DNA of 64,000 nt from Marmoricola sp. OAE513 (GCF_040546585.1 NZ_JBEPOC010000001.1:3286001-3350000); one strand, 5' to 3'. Positions 1-8,589 are shown, counted from the stretch's first letter. The notes: generated from the sequence alone by a model not told the origin. Made by a program: numbers and translations.

Positions 1-167
1 TCGCCAAGTGCTACGGCGGCGACATCAGCCGGAAGCGCAAGCTGCTCGAGAAGCAGAAGGAGGGCAAGAAGCGGATGAAGATGGTGGGACGGGTCGAGGT
101 CCCCCAGGAGGCCTTCATCGCTGCCCTCTCCACGACAGCCGGCGGCGGCGACACCAAGAAGAAGTGA
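1..167 (+). CDS. lepA: Elongation factor 4 (LepA), C-terminal end only
   Basis: The frame starting at base 3 runs for 54 residues to a TGA at 165-167, and the gene begins upstream of the window. The basic tail, with [17 protein letters not shown] followed by [10 protein letters not shown], is the conserved C-terminal tail of LepA, the ribosome-associated GTPase that back-translocates stalled ribosomes. A short hydrophilic end (GGGDTKKK) follows. In many actinobacteria lepA sits just before hemW; here hemW is about 9.3 kb away, so a block of accessory genes separates them. The spacer 168-282 holds no gene or terminator that I can support. Confidence 0.9.
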   Translation, partial: AKCYGGDISRKRKLLEKQKEGKKRMKMVGRVEVPQEAFIAALSTTAGGGDTKKK

Positions 168-282
168 GCGCGGTCATACGCGGCACCTGGCTGCGTTGTC
201 GTCACTTGAAGTCCGCTCCGCTGCGCTTCGCATGAGGACTCCTGCGTTCCTCCGCCTTGCCAGCCACCACGTCTGACCACGC

Positions 283-1122
283 TCAGCCCGCGAGGGTCGC
301 GAGGACCTCGTCCCGGACGCACGACGCTGCGGCGAGGAGTCCGTTCGCGGCGGCGTTGAGCACCGAGGCCATCGGCATCTGCAGCTCGGCAGTCGTCGCG
401 AGGTCGCCGGCGGCGTACACGCCCGCCAGGCTGGTGCGTCCGAAGCCGTCCACCTCGATGCAGCCGGTCGGCAGCATCGTCAGCCCGAGCTGCTCGGCGA
501 ACGGCGTGGACTGCGCATAGGTCGTCTTGACGATGAGGCCGCGGGCGTCGATCTCGGTCCCGTCGGCGCGGGTGACGACCACGCCGTCACCGCTGGCTCG
601 CACCTCGACGATGTCGTCGACCACGACGGTCTCGGCGGCGATGGGGGCCATCATCAGCACCATTGCCTGCGCGTGTTCGCTGCCCTCGATGACGACCCGG
701 CCGCCGGCGTACTCGTGGCCGTGGCAGAAGGGGCAGTGCGCAGCCGCGCTGCCGAAGACCTCGGGCAGGCCGGGGATGTCCGGCAGGGTGTCGCGCACCC
801 CGGTCGCGAGGAGCAAGCGTCGGGCGCGCAGGGGCTCGCCTTCGGCGAGGGTCACGGTGAAGTCGCCCTCGGTGCCGGACACCTCGGTGGCGGCGACCCG
901 GCGTACCTCGACCGTCTCGTACGTCGCGATCTCCCGCAGGGCATCCGCCCGCAGTTCAGCCGGGTCGGTGCCGTCGCGGGTGAGGAAGTTGTGCATCGCG
1001 TCTGCCGGGTCGTTGCGGTAGACCCCGGAGTCGAGGAGGACGGCGTAGCGGTGCATCCGGCCGAGGGTGAGTGCTGCCTGGAGGCCGGCGGGGCCTCCGC
1101 CGATGATGATCACGTCGTGCAC
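283..1122 (-). CDS. Thioredoxin-reductase-like FAD-dependent NAD(P) oxidoreductase
   Basis: 279 residues, starting at a GTG preceded by an AGGAG ribosome site. An N-terminal GGGPAG (about 8-13) binds FAD, a CPFC pair (C130, C133) fits the redox-active disulfide, and GVYAAGD (about 234-240) is the second FAD motif. Length and order match the thioredoxin reductase fold. The expected glycine-rich NAD(P) loop after the CxxC reads VIEGSEHA rather than GxGxxA, so nicotinamide binding may be altered. Its physiological partner is unknown, and no thioredoxin gene is adjacent. It is divergent from a MerR regulator across 60 bp containing a perfect palindrome, so control by that regulator is likely. Confidence 0.85.
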   Translation of the reverse strand: MHDVIIIGGGPAGLQAALTLGRMHRYAVLLDSGVYRNDPADAMHNFLTRDGTDPAELRADALREIATYETVEVRRVAATEVSGTEGDFTVTLAEGEPLRARRLLLATGVRDTLPDIPGLPEVFGSAAAHCPFCHGHEYAGGRVVIEGSEHAQAMVLMMAPIAAETVVVDDIVEVRASGDGVVVTRADGTEIDARGLIVKTTYAQSTPFAEQLGLTMLPTGCIEVDGFGRTSLAGVYAAGDLATTAELQMPMASVLNAAANGLLAAASCVRDEVLATLAG

Positions 1123-1167
1123 GGGAGTCTCCTGAGAGGTCGGGAACTTGATTCAGGGACCAGCGTG

Positions 1168-1191
1168 TGACTTCATGTTGACATGAAGTCA
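1168..1191. promoter_or_regulatory. Palindromic operator between the flavin reductase and MerR genes
   Basis: A perfect 10-bp inverted repeat, TGACTTCATG and CATGAAGTCA, separated by TTGA. On the minus strand TTGACT (1192-1187) can serve as -35, with a weak CACGCT -10 after 19 bp. A long spacer carrying a dyad is the classic arrangement for MerR-type activation of the reductase gene. The dyad also covers the ATG of the regulator at 1183, so binding could repress the regulator too. It resembles the SoxR box in layout but not exactly in sequence. Confidence 0.75.
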
Positions 1192-1578
1192 AATGAGTGG
1201 ACGGTCGGTCAGGTCGCGGAGCGGTTCGAGCTGCCCACCAACGTGCTGCGGCACTGGGAGACCGTCGGTCTGCTGACCCCGGCGCGTGACTCCGCGGACC
1301 GCCGTCGGTACGGCCGCGACGACGTTGTCCGGGTTGCGGTGATCCAGCGCAGCAAGGCGGCGGGGATGAGCCTCGACCAGATCCGGGTGCTGATGGACTC
1401 CGAGGCTCGGGGGCGACACGAGGTGCTCGAGGCGCACATCGCCGACCTGGACCGGCGGATGGAGGAGATGCGTCAGTCGCGCGAGATGGCGCAGCACGCG
1501 TTCTCCTGCAAGGAGCACGACGTGACCTCGTGCCCGGGGTTCCGCAAGCACGTGAAAGACCTGCTCACGGATTTCTGA
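1183..1578 (+). CDS. MerR-family transcriptional regulator with C-terminal cysteines
   Basis: 131 residues. The N-terminal winged helix-turn-helix (about 6-75) contains WTVGQVAERF, VLRHWETVGLL and RRRYGRDDV, typical of MerR proteins. A dimerisation helix (about 78-103) follows, then a tail with C109 and C117 plus His106 and His112. That tail could bind a metal or sense redox state; the effector is unknown. The only usable start is the ATG at 1183, because the frame is closed by a TGA at 1168. There is no ribosome site, so the message is probably leaderless. It likely controls the divergent flavin reductase through the dyad at 1168-1191. Confidence 0.85.
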   Translation: MKSNEWTVGQVAERFELPTNVLRHWETVGLLTPARDSADRRRYGRDDVVRVAVIQRSKAAGMSLDQIRVLMDSEARGRHEVLEAHIADLDRRMEEMRQSREMAQHAFSCKEHDVTSCPGFRKHVKDLLTDF

Positions 1579-1668
1579 ATTCACATCCGGGTGAAATATC
1601 CGTTCCCGATCGGTCTCGGAATGGCAGGATGTCCGGCGTCAACACGCACTTCTATCTTGGGGAACCTC

Positions 1669-2370
1669 TTGAAGACATCTCGCATCATGCGTCTCGCCGC
1701 TGCGGCGGCCATCGCCGGGCTCACTCTCGTGGGGACCGCCGTCGTCCCGGCCCAGGCGGACACCGCCTCCATCAAGGTCACCGGCATCAAGCTGAAGCCG
1801 ATCGTGACGTACAACGCTGGTCAGAACTTCATCGGTGGCACCATTGGGTTGGACTGGGACGAGGACGTCGACATCTACGATGTCGAGGCTGACGTCAAGG
1901 TGAACGGCAAGACCGTCGCCACGAGCGTTCCGCTGGCTCCCAACGGTTTCAACTACAACCGTTCCTGGGGCGCCGGCACGGTCCAGCTCACCAACGTCAA
2001 GGTGACAGGCACCGACGCCAACACCGGTGACTTCACCGATCTGCCGGTGGCGACTCCGGCCAACTCCGTGCAGGTCCGGCACGCAGTCGACCCGAACAGC
2101 ATCATCAAGTACAAGCGGGTCGGCAAGAAGCTGACCTTCAAGGCGACGGTCCGGTACATCTCCGCGACGGGCAAGCTGATCTCGGTCGGCAAGGCCACGA
2201 TCCAGTACAAGAAGGCCGGCAAGTGGAAGAAGCTGAAGACCCTGAAGCTGAACTCCGCCGGTTTCGCGAAGTACAAGATCTACTTGAAGAAGAAGAGGTC
2301 CTACCGCCTGGTGGTCGTCGGGACCAACGTGTTCCAGAGCGCGTCCACCGGTCCGAGCAAGAAGATCTGA
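1669..2370 (+). CDS. Secreted protein with lysine-rich C-terminal domain, function unknown
   Basis: About 233 residues from a TTG start at 1669, chosen because GGGGA lies upstream and it gives a signal peptide with a basic n-region (KTSRIMR), a hydrophobic core (LAAAAAIAGLTLVGTAVV) and cleavage near AQA. An alternative ATG is at 1687. The mature part looks like two beta-rich domains. The second (about 145-233) is lysine-rich, with YKKAGKWKKLKTLKL, and resembles the Ig-like C-terminal domain seen in many secreted actinobacterial proteins. I recognise no catalytic motif. A strong terminator follows, so it is probably a single-gene unit. Confidence 0.7.
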   Translation: MKTSRIMRLAAAAAIAGLTLVGTAVVPAQADTASIKVTGIKLKPIVTYNAGQNFIGGTIGLDWDEDVDIYDVEADVKVNGKTVATSVPLAPNGFNYNRSWGAGTVQLTNVKVTGTDANTGDFTDLPVATPANSVQVRHAVDPNSIIKYKRVGKKLTFKATVRYISATGKLISVGKATIQYKKAGKWKKLKTLKLNSAGFAKYKIYLKKKRSYRLVVVGTNVFQSASTGPSKKI

Positions 2371-2399
2371 CCCGGATCTGATCAGGCTTCGACCTGGTG

Positions 2400-2439
2400 A
2401 CCGGCCCCGGACGTTCCTGTCCGGGGCCGGTTCGCTTTT
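2400..2439 (+). terminator. Intrinsic terminator after the secreted protein gene
   Basis: A 13-bp perfect stem, ACCGGCCCCGGAC and GTCCGGGGCCGGT, with a 6-base loop (GTTCCT), followed by TCGCTTTT. It ends the transcript of the gene at 1669-2370, just upstream of the leaderless start of the next gene. Confidence 0.9.
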
Positions 2440-2480
2440 CCGAGGGCGTTCGGGCCGCGCGCGCTCGGTAGGCTGGGCGG

Positions 2481-3398
2481 ATGCCCTCCGCCCCCGTCCT
2501 GCCCGCCGAGGTGCTGGCGATGGCGGCGCGGGGGACCGGCTGGGCCGACTGGGTCGAGCGCCTGCCCGGCGTGCTCGGCGGCCTGCTCGAGGAGTGGGAG
2601 CTGCGCACGGACGGGGATCCTCTGCACGGGTTCACCGCGATCGTCGTCCCGGTGGTCACCCGCAACGGGCTGATGGCCGTGCTCAAGGTCGGGTACCCCG
2701 ACGAGGAGTCCGCGCTCGAGCACCTGGCCCTGACCCGATGGGAGGGCAACGGTGCCGTCCGGCTGCTGCGTGCCGACCCGCACCGACGGGCGTTGCTGCT
2801 GGAGCACCTGCGTGGTACCGATCTCGCGGACCACTGGGACCTGGAGGCCTGCGGCATCGTGGCGAGCCTGTACTCGCGGTTGCACGTCCCGGCCCCGAAC
2901 CAGTTCCGCCGGCTGTCCGCGGCCCTGGTCGAACCGCTGACCCAGCTGCGGGCGCTCGAGCGCAGCGCGCCGCTGCCGCGCCGCCTCGTCGAGCAAGCGG
3001 TCTCGCTGGCCGGCGACTTCGTGAAGGACGAGGCCACCGACGGCACCCTGATCCACACCGACCTGCACTACGGGAACGTGCTCTCGGCCGGCCGCGACGG
3101 CTGGTTGGCGATCGACCCCAAGCCGTTGTCCGGTGACTCGCACTACGAGCTGGCGCCCATGCTGTGGAACCGGACGGAAGAGCTCGCGGGCGACCTGCGC
3201 AACGGGATCCGACGACGCTTCCACGCGCTGATCGACGGTGCCGACCTCGACGAGGACCGCGCCCGCGACTGGGTGGTGGTGCGGATGATGGCGAACGCCG
3301 TGTGGCGGTTGACCGAGCGGGGGCCGATCGACACCGAGCTGGACGACGTCGACTGGCTGACGCTGTGCATCGCGGTGGCGAAAGCGGTGCAGGACTGA
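2481..3398 (+). CDS. Aminoglycoside/hydroxyurea phosphotransferase-family kinase
   Basis: 305 residues. The sequence HTDLHYGNV (about 192-200) carries the catalytic Asp194 and Asn199 of the APH fold, and IDPKPLSGD (about 211-219) supplies the metal-binding aspartate. VLKVG near residue 69 would be the ATP-contacting lysine. Overall it fits the streptomycin 6-kinase / hydroxyurea phosphotransferase group, which transfers ATP phosphate to a small molecule. The true substrate is not predictable, and resistance should not be assumed. TAGGCT lies 6 bases before the ATG, suggesting a leaderless message. It overlaps the next gene as TGATG, so the two are probably co-translated. Confidence 0.85.
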   Translation: MPSAPVLPAEVLAMAARGTGWADWVERLPGVLGGLLEEWELRTDGDPLHGFTAIVVPVVTRNGLMAVLKVGYPDEESALEHLALTRWEGNGAVRLLRADPHRRALLLEHLRGTDLADHWDLEACGIVASLYSRLHVPAPNQFRRLSAALVEPLTQLRALERSAPLPRRLVEQAVSLAGDFVKDEATDGTLIHTDLHYGNVLSAGRDGWLAIDPKPLSGDSHYELAPMLWNRTEELAGDLRNGIRRRFHALIDGADLDEDRARDWVVVRMMANAVWRLTERGPIDTELDDVDWLTLCIAVAKAVQD

Positions 3399-4066
3399 TG
3401 CGCCTCGTCGGTCTCGCGTTGGTGGGTCTGCTCGTAGTGGCGGGATGCTCGTCGGAGAATTCCGAGCAGACCGGCACGTCCAGCACCACGCCCAGCACGA
3501 AGCCCCCCGTCATGCCCACCGCCACGCCGACGGCCACCTCGACCCCGACGCTGACGGCCGCTCAGGCGCGCCGGCTCGGGTTGCGGGCGGTAGCGGCACT
3601 GAAGCGCGACGACCCTGCCGCGGCGTTGGCGCTGGTCGAGCGCGGAGCCGACGTGAACGTGCAGGACGACCTCCAGGACTCGGTGTTCCTGTACGCCGGC
3701 GCCGAGGGCTACGTCGACGTCGTCCGAGCCGCGCTGCGGAACGGCGCCGACGTGCGCAGCACCAACCGGTACGGCGGCACCGCCCTGATCCCTGCCTCAG
3801 AGCACGCACACCTCGACGTCATCCGGGTGCTGCTCGCCACCGACATCGAGGTCGACCACGTCAACGACCTCGGGTGGACCGCTCTCGGGGAGGCCGTCGG
3901 TCTCGGCAACGGGGGACCCGACAGCCAGGAAGCCGTGCGGCTGCTGCTGGCCGCCGGGGCCGACCCGGCGGTGCGGGACCGGTTCGGCCGGACCGTGCTG
4001 CAGAACGCCGAGCGGCGGGGGTTCGACCAGATCGCCCGCCAGATCAGGGCCGCACTGGCTCGCTAA
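3398..4066 (+). CDS. Ankyrin-repeat lipoprotein
   Basis: 222 residues, starting at the ATG in a TGATG overlap with the kinase. The signal peptide ends in a lipobox (VVAGC, Cys17), so the protein should be anchored to the outer face of the membrane. A Ser/Thr/Pro linker (about 20-50) leads to four or so ankyrin repeats (about 65-220), seen in ALVERGADVNVQDD, ALRNGADVRSTNRYGGTAL and LLLAAGADPAVRDRFGRT. Ankyrins mediate protein contacts, but the partner is unknown. Its TAA overlaps the stop of the convergent sigma factor gene by a few bases. Confidence 0.85.
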   Translation: MRLVGLALVGLLVVAGCSSENSEQTGTSSTTPSTKPPVMPTATPTATSTPTLTAAQARRLGLRAVAALKRDDPAAALALVERGADVNVQDDLQDSVFLYAGAEGYVDVVRAALRNGADVRSTNRYGGTALIPASEHAHLDVIRVLLATDIEVDHVNDLGWTALGEAVGLGNGGPDSQEAVRLLLAAGADPAVRDRFGRTVLQNAERRGFDQIARQIRAALAR

Positions 4067-5313
4067 CCCGGCAGGGACCCCCGCCGCCTGACCAGGTGCG
4101 CGCGCTCGGCGTCGTTCTCCGACAGCGCGAGCGCGGCGTCGTACGCCTCTCGGGACTGGTCGTGGCGGTCCATCCGGCGCAGCAGCTCGGCACGGGTCAC
4201 GTGCCACGGGTGGTAGCCGACGAGGTCGAGGCGGTCGACGATCCTCAGCGCGACCTCGGGACCGTCGAGCTCGGCGACCGCGACCGCGCGGTTGAGCTCC
4301 ACGACCGGGTTCGGGTCCTGGGCGAGCAGCTGGTCGTAGAGCTGCACGATCTGCGACCAGTCCGTCATCGAGGCGTCGATCGCGTTGGTGTGCACGGCGT
4401 TGATCGCGGCCTGGATCTGGTACGGCCCGGGGCGGTTGACGGCCAGGCAGCGGCGTACGAGCTGGTGGCCCTCGTCGATCAGAGCCGGGTCCCAGCGGGA
4501 GCGGTCCTGGCGGTCCAGGGTGGTCAGCACGCCGTCGGTGAACCGGGCGTCGCGCCGGGCCTCGGTCAGCAGCATCAGCGCGAGCAGCCCGTCGAGCTCG
4601 GGGGCACCGAGGTCGAAGGAGGTCAGCATCGCGCTGAGCTGGCGGGTCAGCCGGATGGCCTCGGAGGACAGGTCCTCGCGGGCGCCCTCGCCCGTCGAGG
4701 CCAGGTAGCCCTCGTTGAAGATCAGGTACAGCACGGTCATCACGCCGCCGAGACGTTCGACCAGGTCCTGCTCGCGCGGGACGCGGTACGGGATGTTCGC
4801 CGCCTTGATCTTCTGCTTCGAACGGGTGATCCGCTGCGCCATCGTGGTCTCGGGGACCAGGAAGGCGCGGGCGATCTCGGCCACCGTCAGCCCGCCGAGG
4901 AGGCGCAGGGTCAGGGCGACCCTGTTCTCCAGCGCGAGCGCCGGGTGGCAGCAGGTGAACACGAGGCGGAGCCGGTCGTCGGTGACGGGGCCGGTCTCCT
5001 CGTGCGGTTCGTCGTGGTCGAGCATCGTCGCCTCCGCGTGCTTCGCGTCGCGCTTGCCCTCCCGCCTGATCCGGTCGATCGCCTTGTTACCGGCCGTTGT
5101 GGTCAACCACGCGCCGGGGTTGGGCGGGATGCCGTCGGCCGGCCACCGCTCCAAGGCCGTGACCAGCGCCTCGGCGACCGCGTCCTCAGCGAGGTCGATG
5201 TCGCCGAGACGGCGGATCAGCTGGGCCACGACGCGTCCGTGCTCGGCACGGACGATCGCGGCGACCCGGTCGGTGAAGTCCACCTCGGGGCCCGGGTCAG
5301 GGGGTGCGCTCAC
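4063..5313 (-). CDS. ECF42-type RNA polymerase sigma factor with C-terminal TPR-like region
   Basis: 416 residues from the GTG at 5313, chosen because GAAGG sits about 8 bases upstream; a GTG at 5334 lacks this. Sigma-2 (about 10-80) includes AEDAVAEALVTALERWP and AWLTTTAGNKAIDRIRR. Sigma-4 (about 105-165) includes LTLRLLGGLTVAEIARAFL and MAQRITRSKQKI. The long C-terminal part (FNEGYLAS, LNRAVAVAELDGPE) is the DUF6596/TPR extension of ECF42. These factors lack a classic anti-sigma factor and are paired with YCII (DGPF) proteins, as here. The target promoters are unknown. Confidence 0.93.
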   Translation of the reverse strand: MSAPPDPGPEVDFTDRVAAIVRAEHGRVVAQLIRRLGDIDLAEDAVAEALVTALERWPADGIPPNPGAWLTTTAGNKAIDRIRREGKRDAKHAEATMLDHDEPHEETGPVTDDRLRLVFTCCHPALALENRVALTLRLLGGLTVAEIARAFLVPETTMAQRITRSKQKIKAANIPYRVPREQDLVERLGGVMTVLYLIFNEGYLASTGEGAREDLSSEAIRLTRQLSAMLTSFDLGAPELDGLLALMLLTEARRDARFTDGVLTTLDRQDRSRWDPALIDEGHQLVRRCLAVNRPGPYQIQAAINAVHTNAIDASMTDWSQIVQLYDQLLAQDPNPVVELNRAVAVAELDGPEVALRIVDRLDLVGYHPWHVTRAELLRRMDRHDQSREAYDAALALSENDAERAHLVRRRGSLPG

Positions 5314-5323
5314 GCCTCGACCT

Positions 5324-5692
5324 TCAGGCGACACCCTGGAAGGGGCGGACCTCGACGGGGTTGCGGCAGGCTTTCGAGCCGCGTGCTGCGATCGCGAGCG
5401 CCTCGTCGAGGTCGGCCGCCTCGATGACCCAGAAGCCGCCGAGCTGCTCCTTGCTCTCGGCGAACGGGCCGTCGGTGACGGCGTTCTGGCCGTTGCTGTT
5501 GTCGACGACCGTGGCGTTGCTGGGCGGCTCCAGGCCGCCGGCGAAGACCCAGTGGCCGGAGGCCTGGATCTCCTCGTTGAAGGCGCCCGTGTCGGCGAAG
5601 GACTGCTCGACCTCCTCGGGGGAGAGGTGGGCGGGCTTCCACTCGTCGGTGACGCCGTCGGGGTGGATCACCGAAAGCAGGTAGGTGGTCAT
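5324..5692 (-). CDS. YCII/DGPF-domain protein, ECF42 partner
   Basis: 122 residues with an ATG preceded by GAGGAG. The motifs MTTYLLSVIHPDG, SGHWVFAGGL, VTDGPFAESKEQLGGFWVIEA and RPFQG match the DGPF (YCII-related, PhnB-like) family. These small dimeric alpha-beta barrels are encoded beside ECF42 sigma factors in many actinobacteria. Their exact role is unsettled; an influence on sigma activity is the usual proposal. It is transcribed just ahead of the sigma gene, 10 bases from its start, and is probably translationally linked to it. Confidence 0.92.
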   Translation of the reverse strand: MTTYLLSVIHPDGVTDEWKPAHLSPEEVEQSFADTGAFNEEIQASGHWVFAGGLEPPSNATVVDNSNGQNAVTDGPFAESKEQLGGFWVIEAADLDEALAIAARGSKACRNPVEVRPFQGVA

Positions 5693-5794
5693 GTCTTCTC
5701 CTCGGTCCGGGGGCGCTGGCCCCATCTTGTCCTGTCGACCTGTCCACGAACGAGGTCAGGGGAATACGACAGAGCGCGGGAAGATTCTTTTCGC

Positions 5795-6461
5795 ATGTCC
5801 TCCCTCGCGCCCCGGGTCGTGTCCGTGAACGTCGGCATGCCCAAGGCGGTGCCGTACGAGACGACCTCGCTCCCGACCACGGGGATCGAGAAGCAGCCGG
5901 TCGATGGACCGGTGCGGATCAGCCTCGCCGGGGTCGAGGGCAACGGGGTCGGCGACACCCACAACCACGGCGACGAGTTCATGCGCGTCTACGCCTACTC
6001 CGTCGAGGACTACTCCTGGTGGCAGGCCCAGCTCGGGCGCACGCTGGCCCCCGGCCACTTCGCCGAGCAGCTCACCACCGAGGGCATCGACCTGAACGCG
6101 GCCCTGGTCGGGGAGATCTGGCGGGTCGGTACGGCGCGCCTGCAGATCGCGCACGTGCGGACCCCGTGCCTGACCTTCAAGGGCTGGATGGGCCACAGCG
6201 GGTACGACGCCACGGCGTGGGTCAAGCGGTTCGCCCTCGCCGGTCGGGGGGCCCGGCCCGTACTTCCGGGTGCTCGAGGAGGGGGTGGTGCAGGCCGGCG
6301 ACGCGATCGTGGTGGAGGAACGTCCCGACCACGGGCTGAGCGTCGCGGAGCTGTTCGCCGCGGTGACGATCCGGCCGCAGCTGTTGCCCAAGGTGCTCGA
6401 CGTACCGGGCCTGAAGCCGTGGATCTACGAGCGGGCAGAGGTCGTCGCGCGCAGGACGTAG
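5795..6461 (+). pseudogene. MOSC-domain protein (YiiM-like), interrupted by a frameshift
   Basis: The frame from the ATG at 5795 encodes a YiiM-like MOSC protein through FAEQLTTEGIDLNAALVGE and the conserved cysteine region VRTPCLTFKGWMGH, up to VKRFALAG. It then runs out of register at a run of six G (6246-6251). The +1 frame continues the same family (PYFRVLEEGVVQAGDAI, HGLSVAELF) to a TAG at 6461. Removing one G restores one continuous protein of about 221 residues. This is either a true homopolymer frameshift or a sequencing error. MOSC proteins bind molybdenum cofactor or transfer sulfur; YiiM homologues act on N-hydroxylated substrates. Confidence 0.85.
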
Positions 6462-6575
6462 GTCCCGCCGAACAAGGCGGTTGCCGGCGATTGGTGTGGG
6501 TTCACTAGCCGCGCCAACCAGGGGTGATCTAGGTTACGTGCAAGCCCAGACCCTGCTGAGAAGCGAGAGCCAACG

Positions 6576-8405
6576 ATGTCCCCCGTGGTGCGAGACCTGA
6601 CCTTCATCGAGAACCGGCCGTCGAACATGGCCACGCAGTTCCGGGACCGAGTCGCCAAGACCCCGAACGCCGAGGCGTTCCGCTACCCGCAGGCCGACGG
6701 CCAGCCGTGGAAGTCGCTGTCCTGGAAGGACACCGGCGACCGGGTCGAGAAACTGGCGGCCGGTCTGCTGGCACTCGGCATCGAGTCCGAGCAGCGGGTC
6801 GGTATCGCTGCGGGCACCCGGGTCGAGTGGATCCAGGCCGACCTGGCGGTGCTGTCCGCCGGTGCGGCGACCACGACGGTCTACCCGTCCACGATGGCGG
6901 CCGACGTGGCCTACATCCTGGCCGACTCCGAGTCCCGGATCGTCTTCGCCGAGGACGACGAGCAGGTCGCGAAGCTGCGCGAGCACAAGTCCGACCTCCC
7001 GGCGCTCGGCAAGGTCGTCGTCTTCGACGGCACCGCCGACGGTGACTGGGTGATCAGCCTGGACGACCTGGCCGCGCTCGGCGAGAAGCACCTCGCCGCC
7101 ACCCCGGACGCGGTCGACAAGGCGGTCGCCGGTATCCGCGGCGACGGTCTGGCCACCCTGATCTACACCTCGGGCACCACCGGCAAGCCGAAGGGCGTCC
7201 GGCTGACGCACTCGTCGTGGACCTACGAGGGCGCGGTCATCCAGTCCAACAAGATCCTCGACGAATCCGACCTGCAGTTCCTGTGGCTGCCGATGTCGCA
7301 CTCGTTCGGCAAGGTGCTGCTCTCCGCGCAGCTGGCCTGCGGCTTCGCGACCGCCGTCGACGGTCGGGTCGACCGGATCATCGACAACCTCGCGATCGTG
7401 CAGCCGACCTTCATGGGCGCCGCGCCGCGCATCTTCGAGAAGGCCTACGCCCGCATCGTCACGATGCAGGAGGCGGAGGGCGGCCTGAAGGAGAAGCTGT
7501 TCCTCCGGGCGTTCGAGGTCGGTCGCAAGGCGGACGCGCTGACGTTCGCCGGCAAGAGCGTGCCCCCGCTGCTCGCCGTCGAGCGGGCCCTGTTCGACAA
7601 GCTGGTGTTCTCCAAGATCCGGGCCCGCTTCGGTGGTCGGATCAGGTTCTTCATCTCCGGCTCGGCAGCGCTCAACCGCGACATCGCGGAGTGGTTCCAC
7701 GCTGCCGGTCTGCTGATCCTCGAGGGCTACGGCCTCACCGAGACCTCGGCCGGCGCGTTCGTGAACCACCCCGACGACTACAAGATCGGCACGGTCGGAC
7801 CGGTGTTCCCCGGCGGTCAGGTCAAGCTCGGCGACGGCGACGAGGTGCTGATCAAGGGCCCGAACATCATGGACGGCTACCACAACCTGCCCGAGGAGAC
7901 GGCGAAGACGCTGACCGAGGACGGGTGGCTGCACACCGGCGACAAGGGCTCCTTGGACGCCGACGGCTTCCTCACCATCACCGGCCGGATCAAGGAGCTC
8001 TTCAAGACCTCGGGCGGAAAGTACGTCGCGCCGCCGGCCATCGAGGCCAAGTTCAAGGCGATCTGCCCCTACGCCAGCCAGTTCATGGTCTTCGGCAACG
8101 AGCGCAACTACTGCATCGCGCTGGTCACGCTGGATCCCGACGGGATCGCCGGTTGGGCGAACGAGAACGGCAAGAGCGGTCAGTCCTACACCGAGATCGT
8201 CCGCTCGCCCGAGGCCAAGGCGATGGTCACCAAGTACGTCGACGAGCTCAACAACCAGCTCAACCGCTGGGAGACGGTGAAGAAGTTCGAGATCCTCGAC
8301 CACGACCTCACCATCGAGTCCGGTGAGCTCACCCCGTCGATGAAGGTGAAGCGGAACGTCGTGGAGGAGAACAACAAGGCGATCATCGACGGGCTGTACG
8401 CCTAG
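6576..8405 (+). CDS. Long-chain fatty acid-CoA ligase, FadD15-like
   Basis: 609 residues of the AMP-forming (ANL) superfamily. The P-loop YTSGTTGKPKG lies at about 197-207. GYGLTETSAG, LHTGDKG, and the hinge region ITGRIKELFKTSGGKYV ending in a lysine-bearing LTPSMKVKRN form the complete set for adenylation and thioester formation. Length and motifs fit the FadD15/long-chain acyl-CoA synthetase group, which activates fatty acids with ATP and CoA for lipid synthesis or beta-oxidation. It stands alone, with 114 bp upstream and a repeat-bearing spacer downstream. Confidence 0.92.
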   Translation: MSPVVRDLTFIENRPSNMATQFRDRVAKTPNAEAFRYPQADGQPWKSLSWKDTGDRVEKLAAGLLALGIESEQRVGIAAGTRVEWIQADLAVLSAGAATTTVYPSTMAADVAYILADSESRIVFAEDDEQVAKLREHKSDLPALGKVVVFDGTADGDWVISLDDLAALGEKHLAATPDAVDKAVAGIRGDGLATLIYTSGTTGKPKGVRLTHSSWTYEGAVIQSNKILDESDLQFLWLPMSHSFGKVLLSAQLACGFATAVDGRVDRIIDNLAIVQPTFMGAAPRIFEKAYARIVTMQEAEGGLKEKLFLRAFEVGRKADALTFAGKSVPPLLAVERALFDKLVFSKIRARFGGRIRFFISGSAALNRDIAEWFHAAGLLILEGYGLTETSAGAFVNHPDDYKIGTVGPVFPGGQVKLGDGDEVLIKGPNIMDGYHNLPEETAKTLTEDGWLHTGDKGSLDADGFLTITGRIKELFKTSGGKYVAPPAIEAKFKAICPYASQFMVFGNERNYCIALVTLDPDGIAGWANENGKSGQSYTEIVRSPEAKAMVTKYVDELNNQLNRWETVKKFEILDHDLTIESGELTPSMKVKRNVVEENNKAIIDGLYA

Positions 8406-8589
8406 GAGCGAGGCCGAGTCGAGCTTGCTCGAACTTGTGCCGAGCGACGACGGCGTTGAGGAGCGCAGCGACGATCTCGCCTAGGAGCCCAGCGACGATC
8501 ACGCGCTCCGGTCGTCGAGCCTGCCGAGACGTAGGCGACGTACAACCGCTTCACAGGAAACGCACAACTCCTCGGCGCACGATCACTGC
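8406..8589. repeat. Spacer with one copy of the dispersed GGTCGTCGAGC repeat
   Basis: This intergenic stretch has no gene. It holds GGTCGTCGAGCCTGCCGAGA at 8510-8529, a copy of the dispersed repeat seen elsewhere in the window. It also has degenerate copies of GAGCGCAGCGACGATC near 8460 and 8490, and TCGAGCTTGCTCGA (8417-8430), which is nearly self-complementary. No T-tract terminator is visible. Confidence 0.6.

Noticed and set aside
168-282. Terminator or small gene after lepA
   Set aside because: No stable stem with T-tract and no start with a ribosome site; GC-rich spacer with TCCGCTCCGCTGCGC-type simple sequence only.
2481-3398. Dedicated antibiotic resistance kinase
   Set aside because: Only the APH fold is visible; chromosomal homologues in actinobacteria have many substrates.
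4066-4077. ACCCGGCAGGGA as another copy of the 32-bp repeat core
   Set aside because: Only 12 bases match, they lie across two coding ends, and flanking bases diverge; chance match.
3445-5427. A 660-residue plus-strand open frame
   Set aside because: It is the antisense and off-frame shadow of the ankyrin and sigma factor genes; composition is Arg/Pro-rich with no motif.
6534-8303. Long minus-strand frame opposite fadD
   Set aside because: Codon-position GC and motifs support the acyl-CoA ligase on the plus strand, and the reverse frame has no family features.
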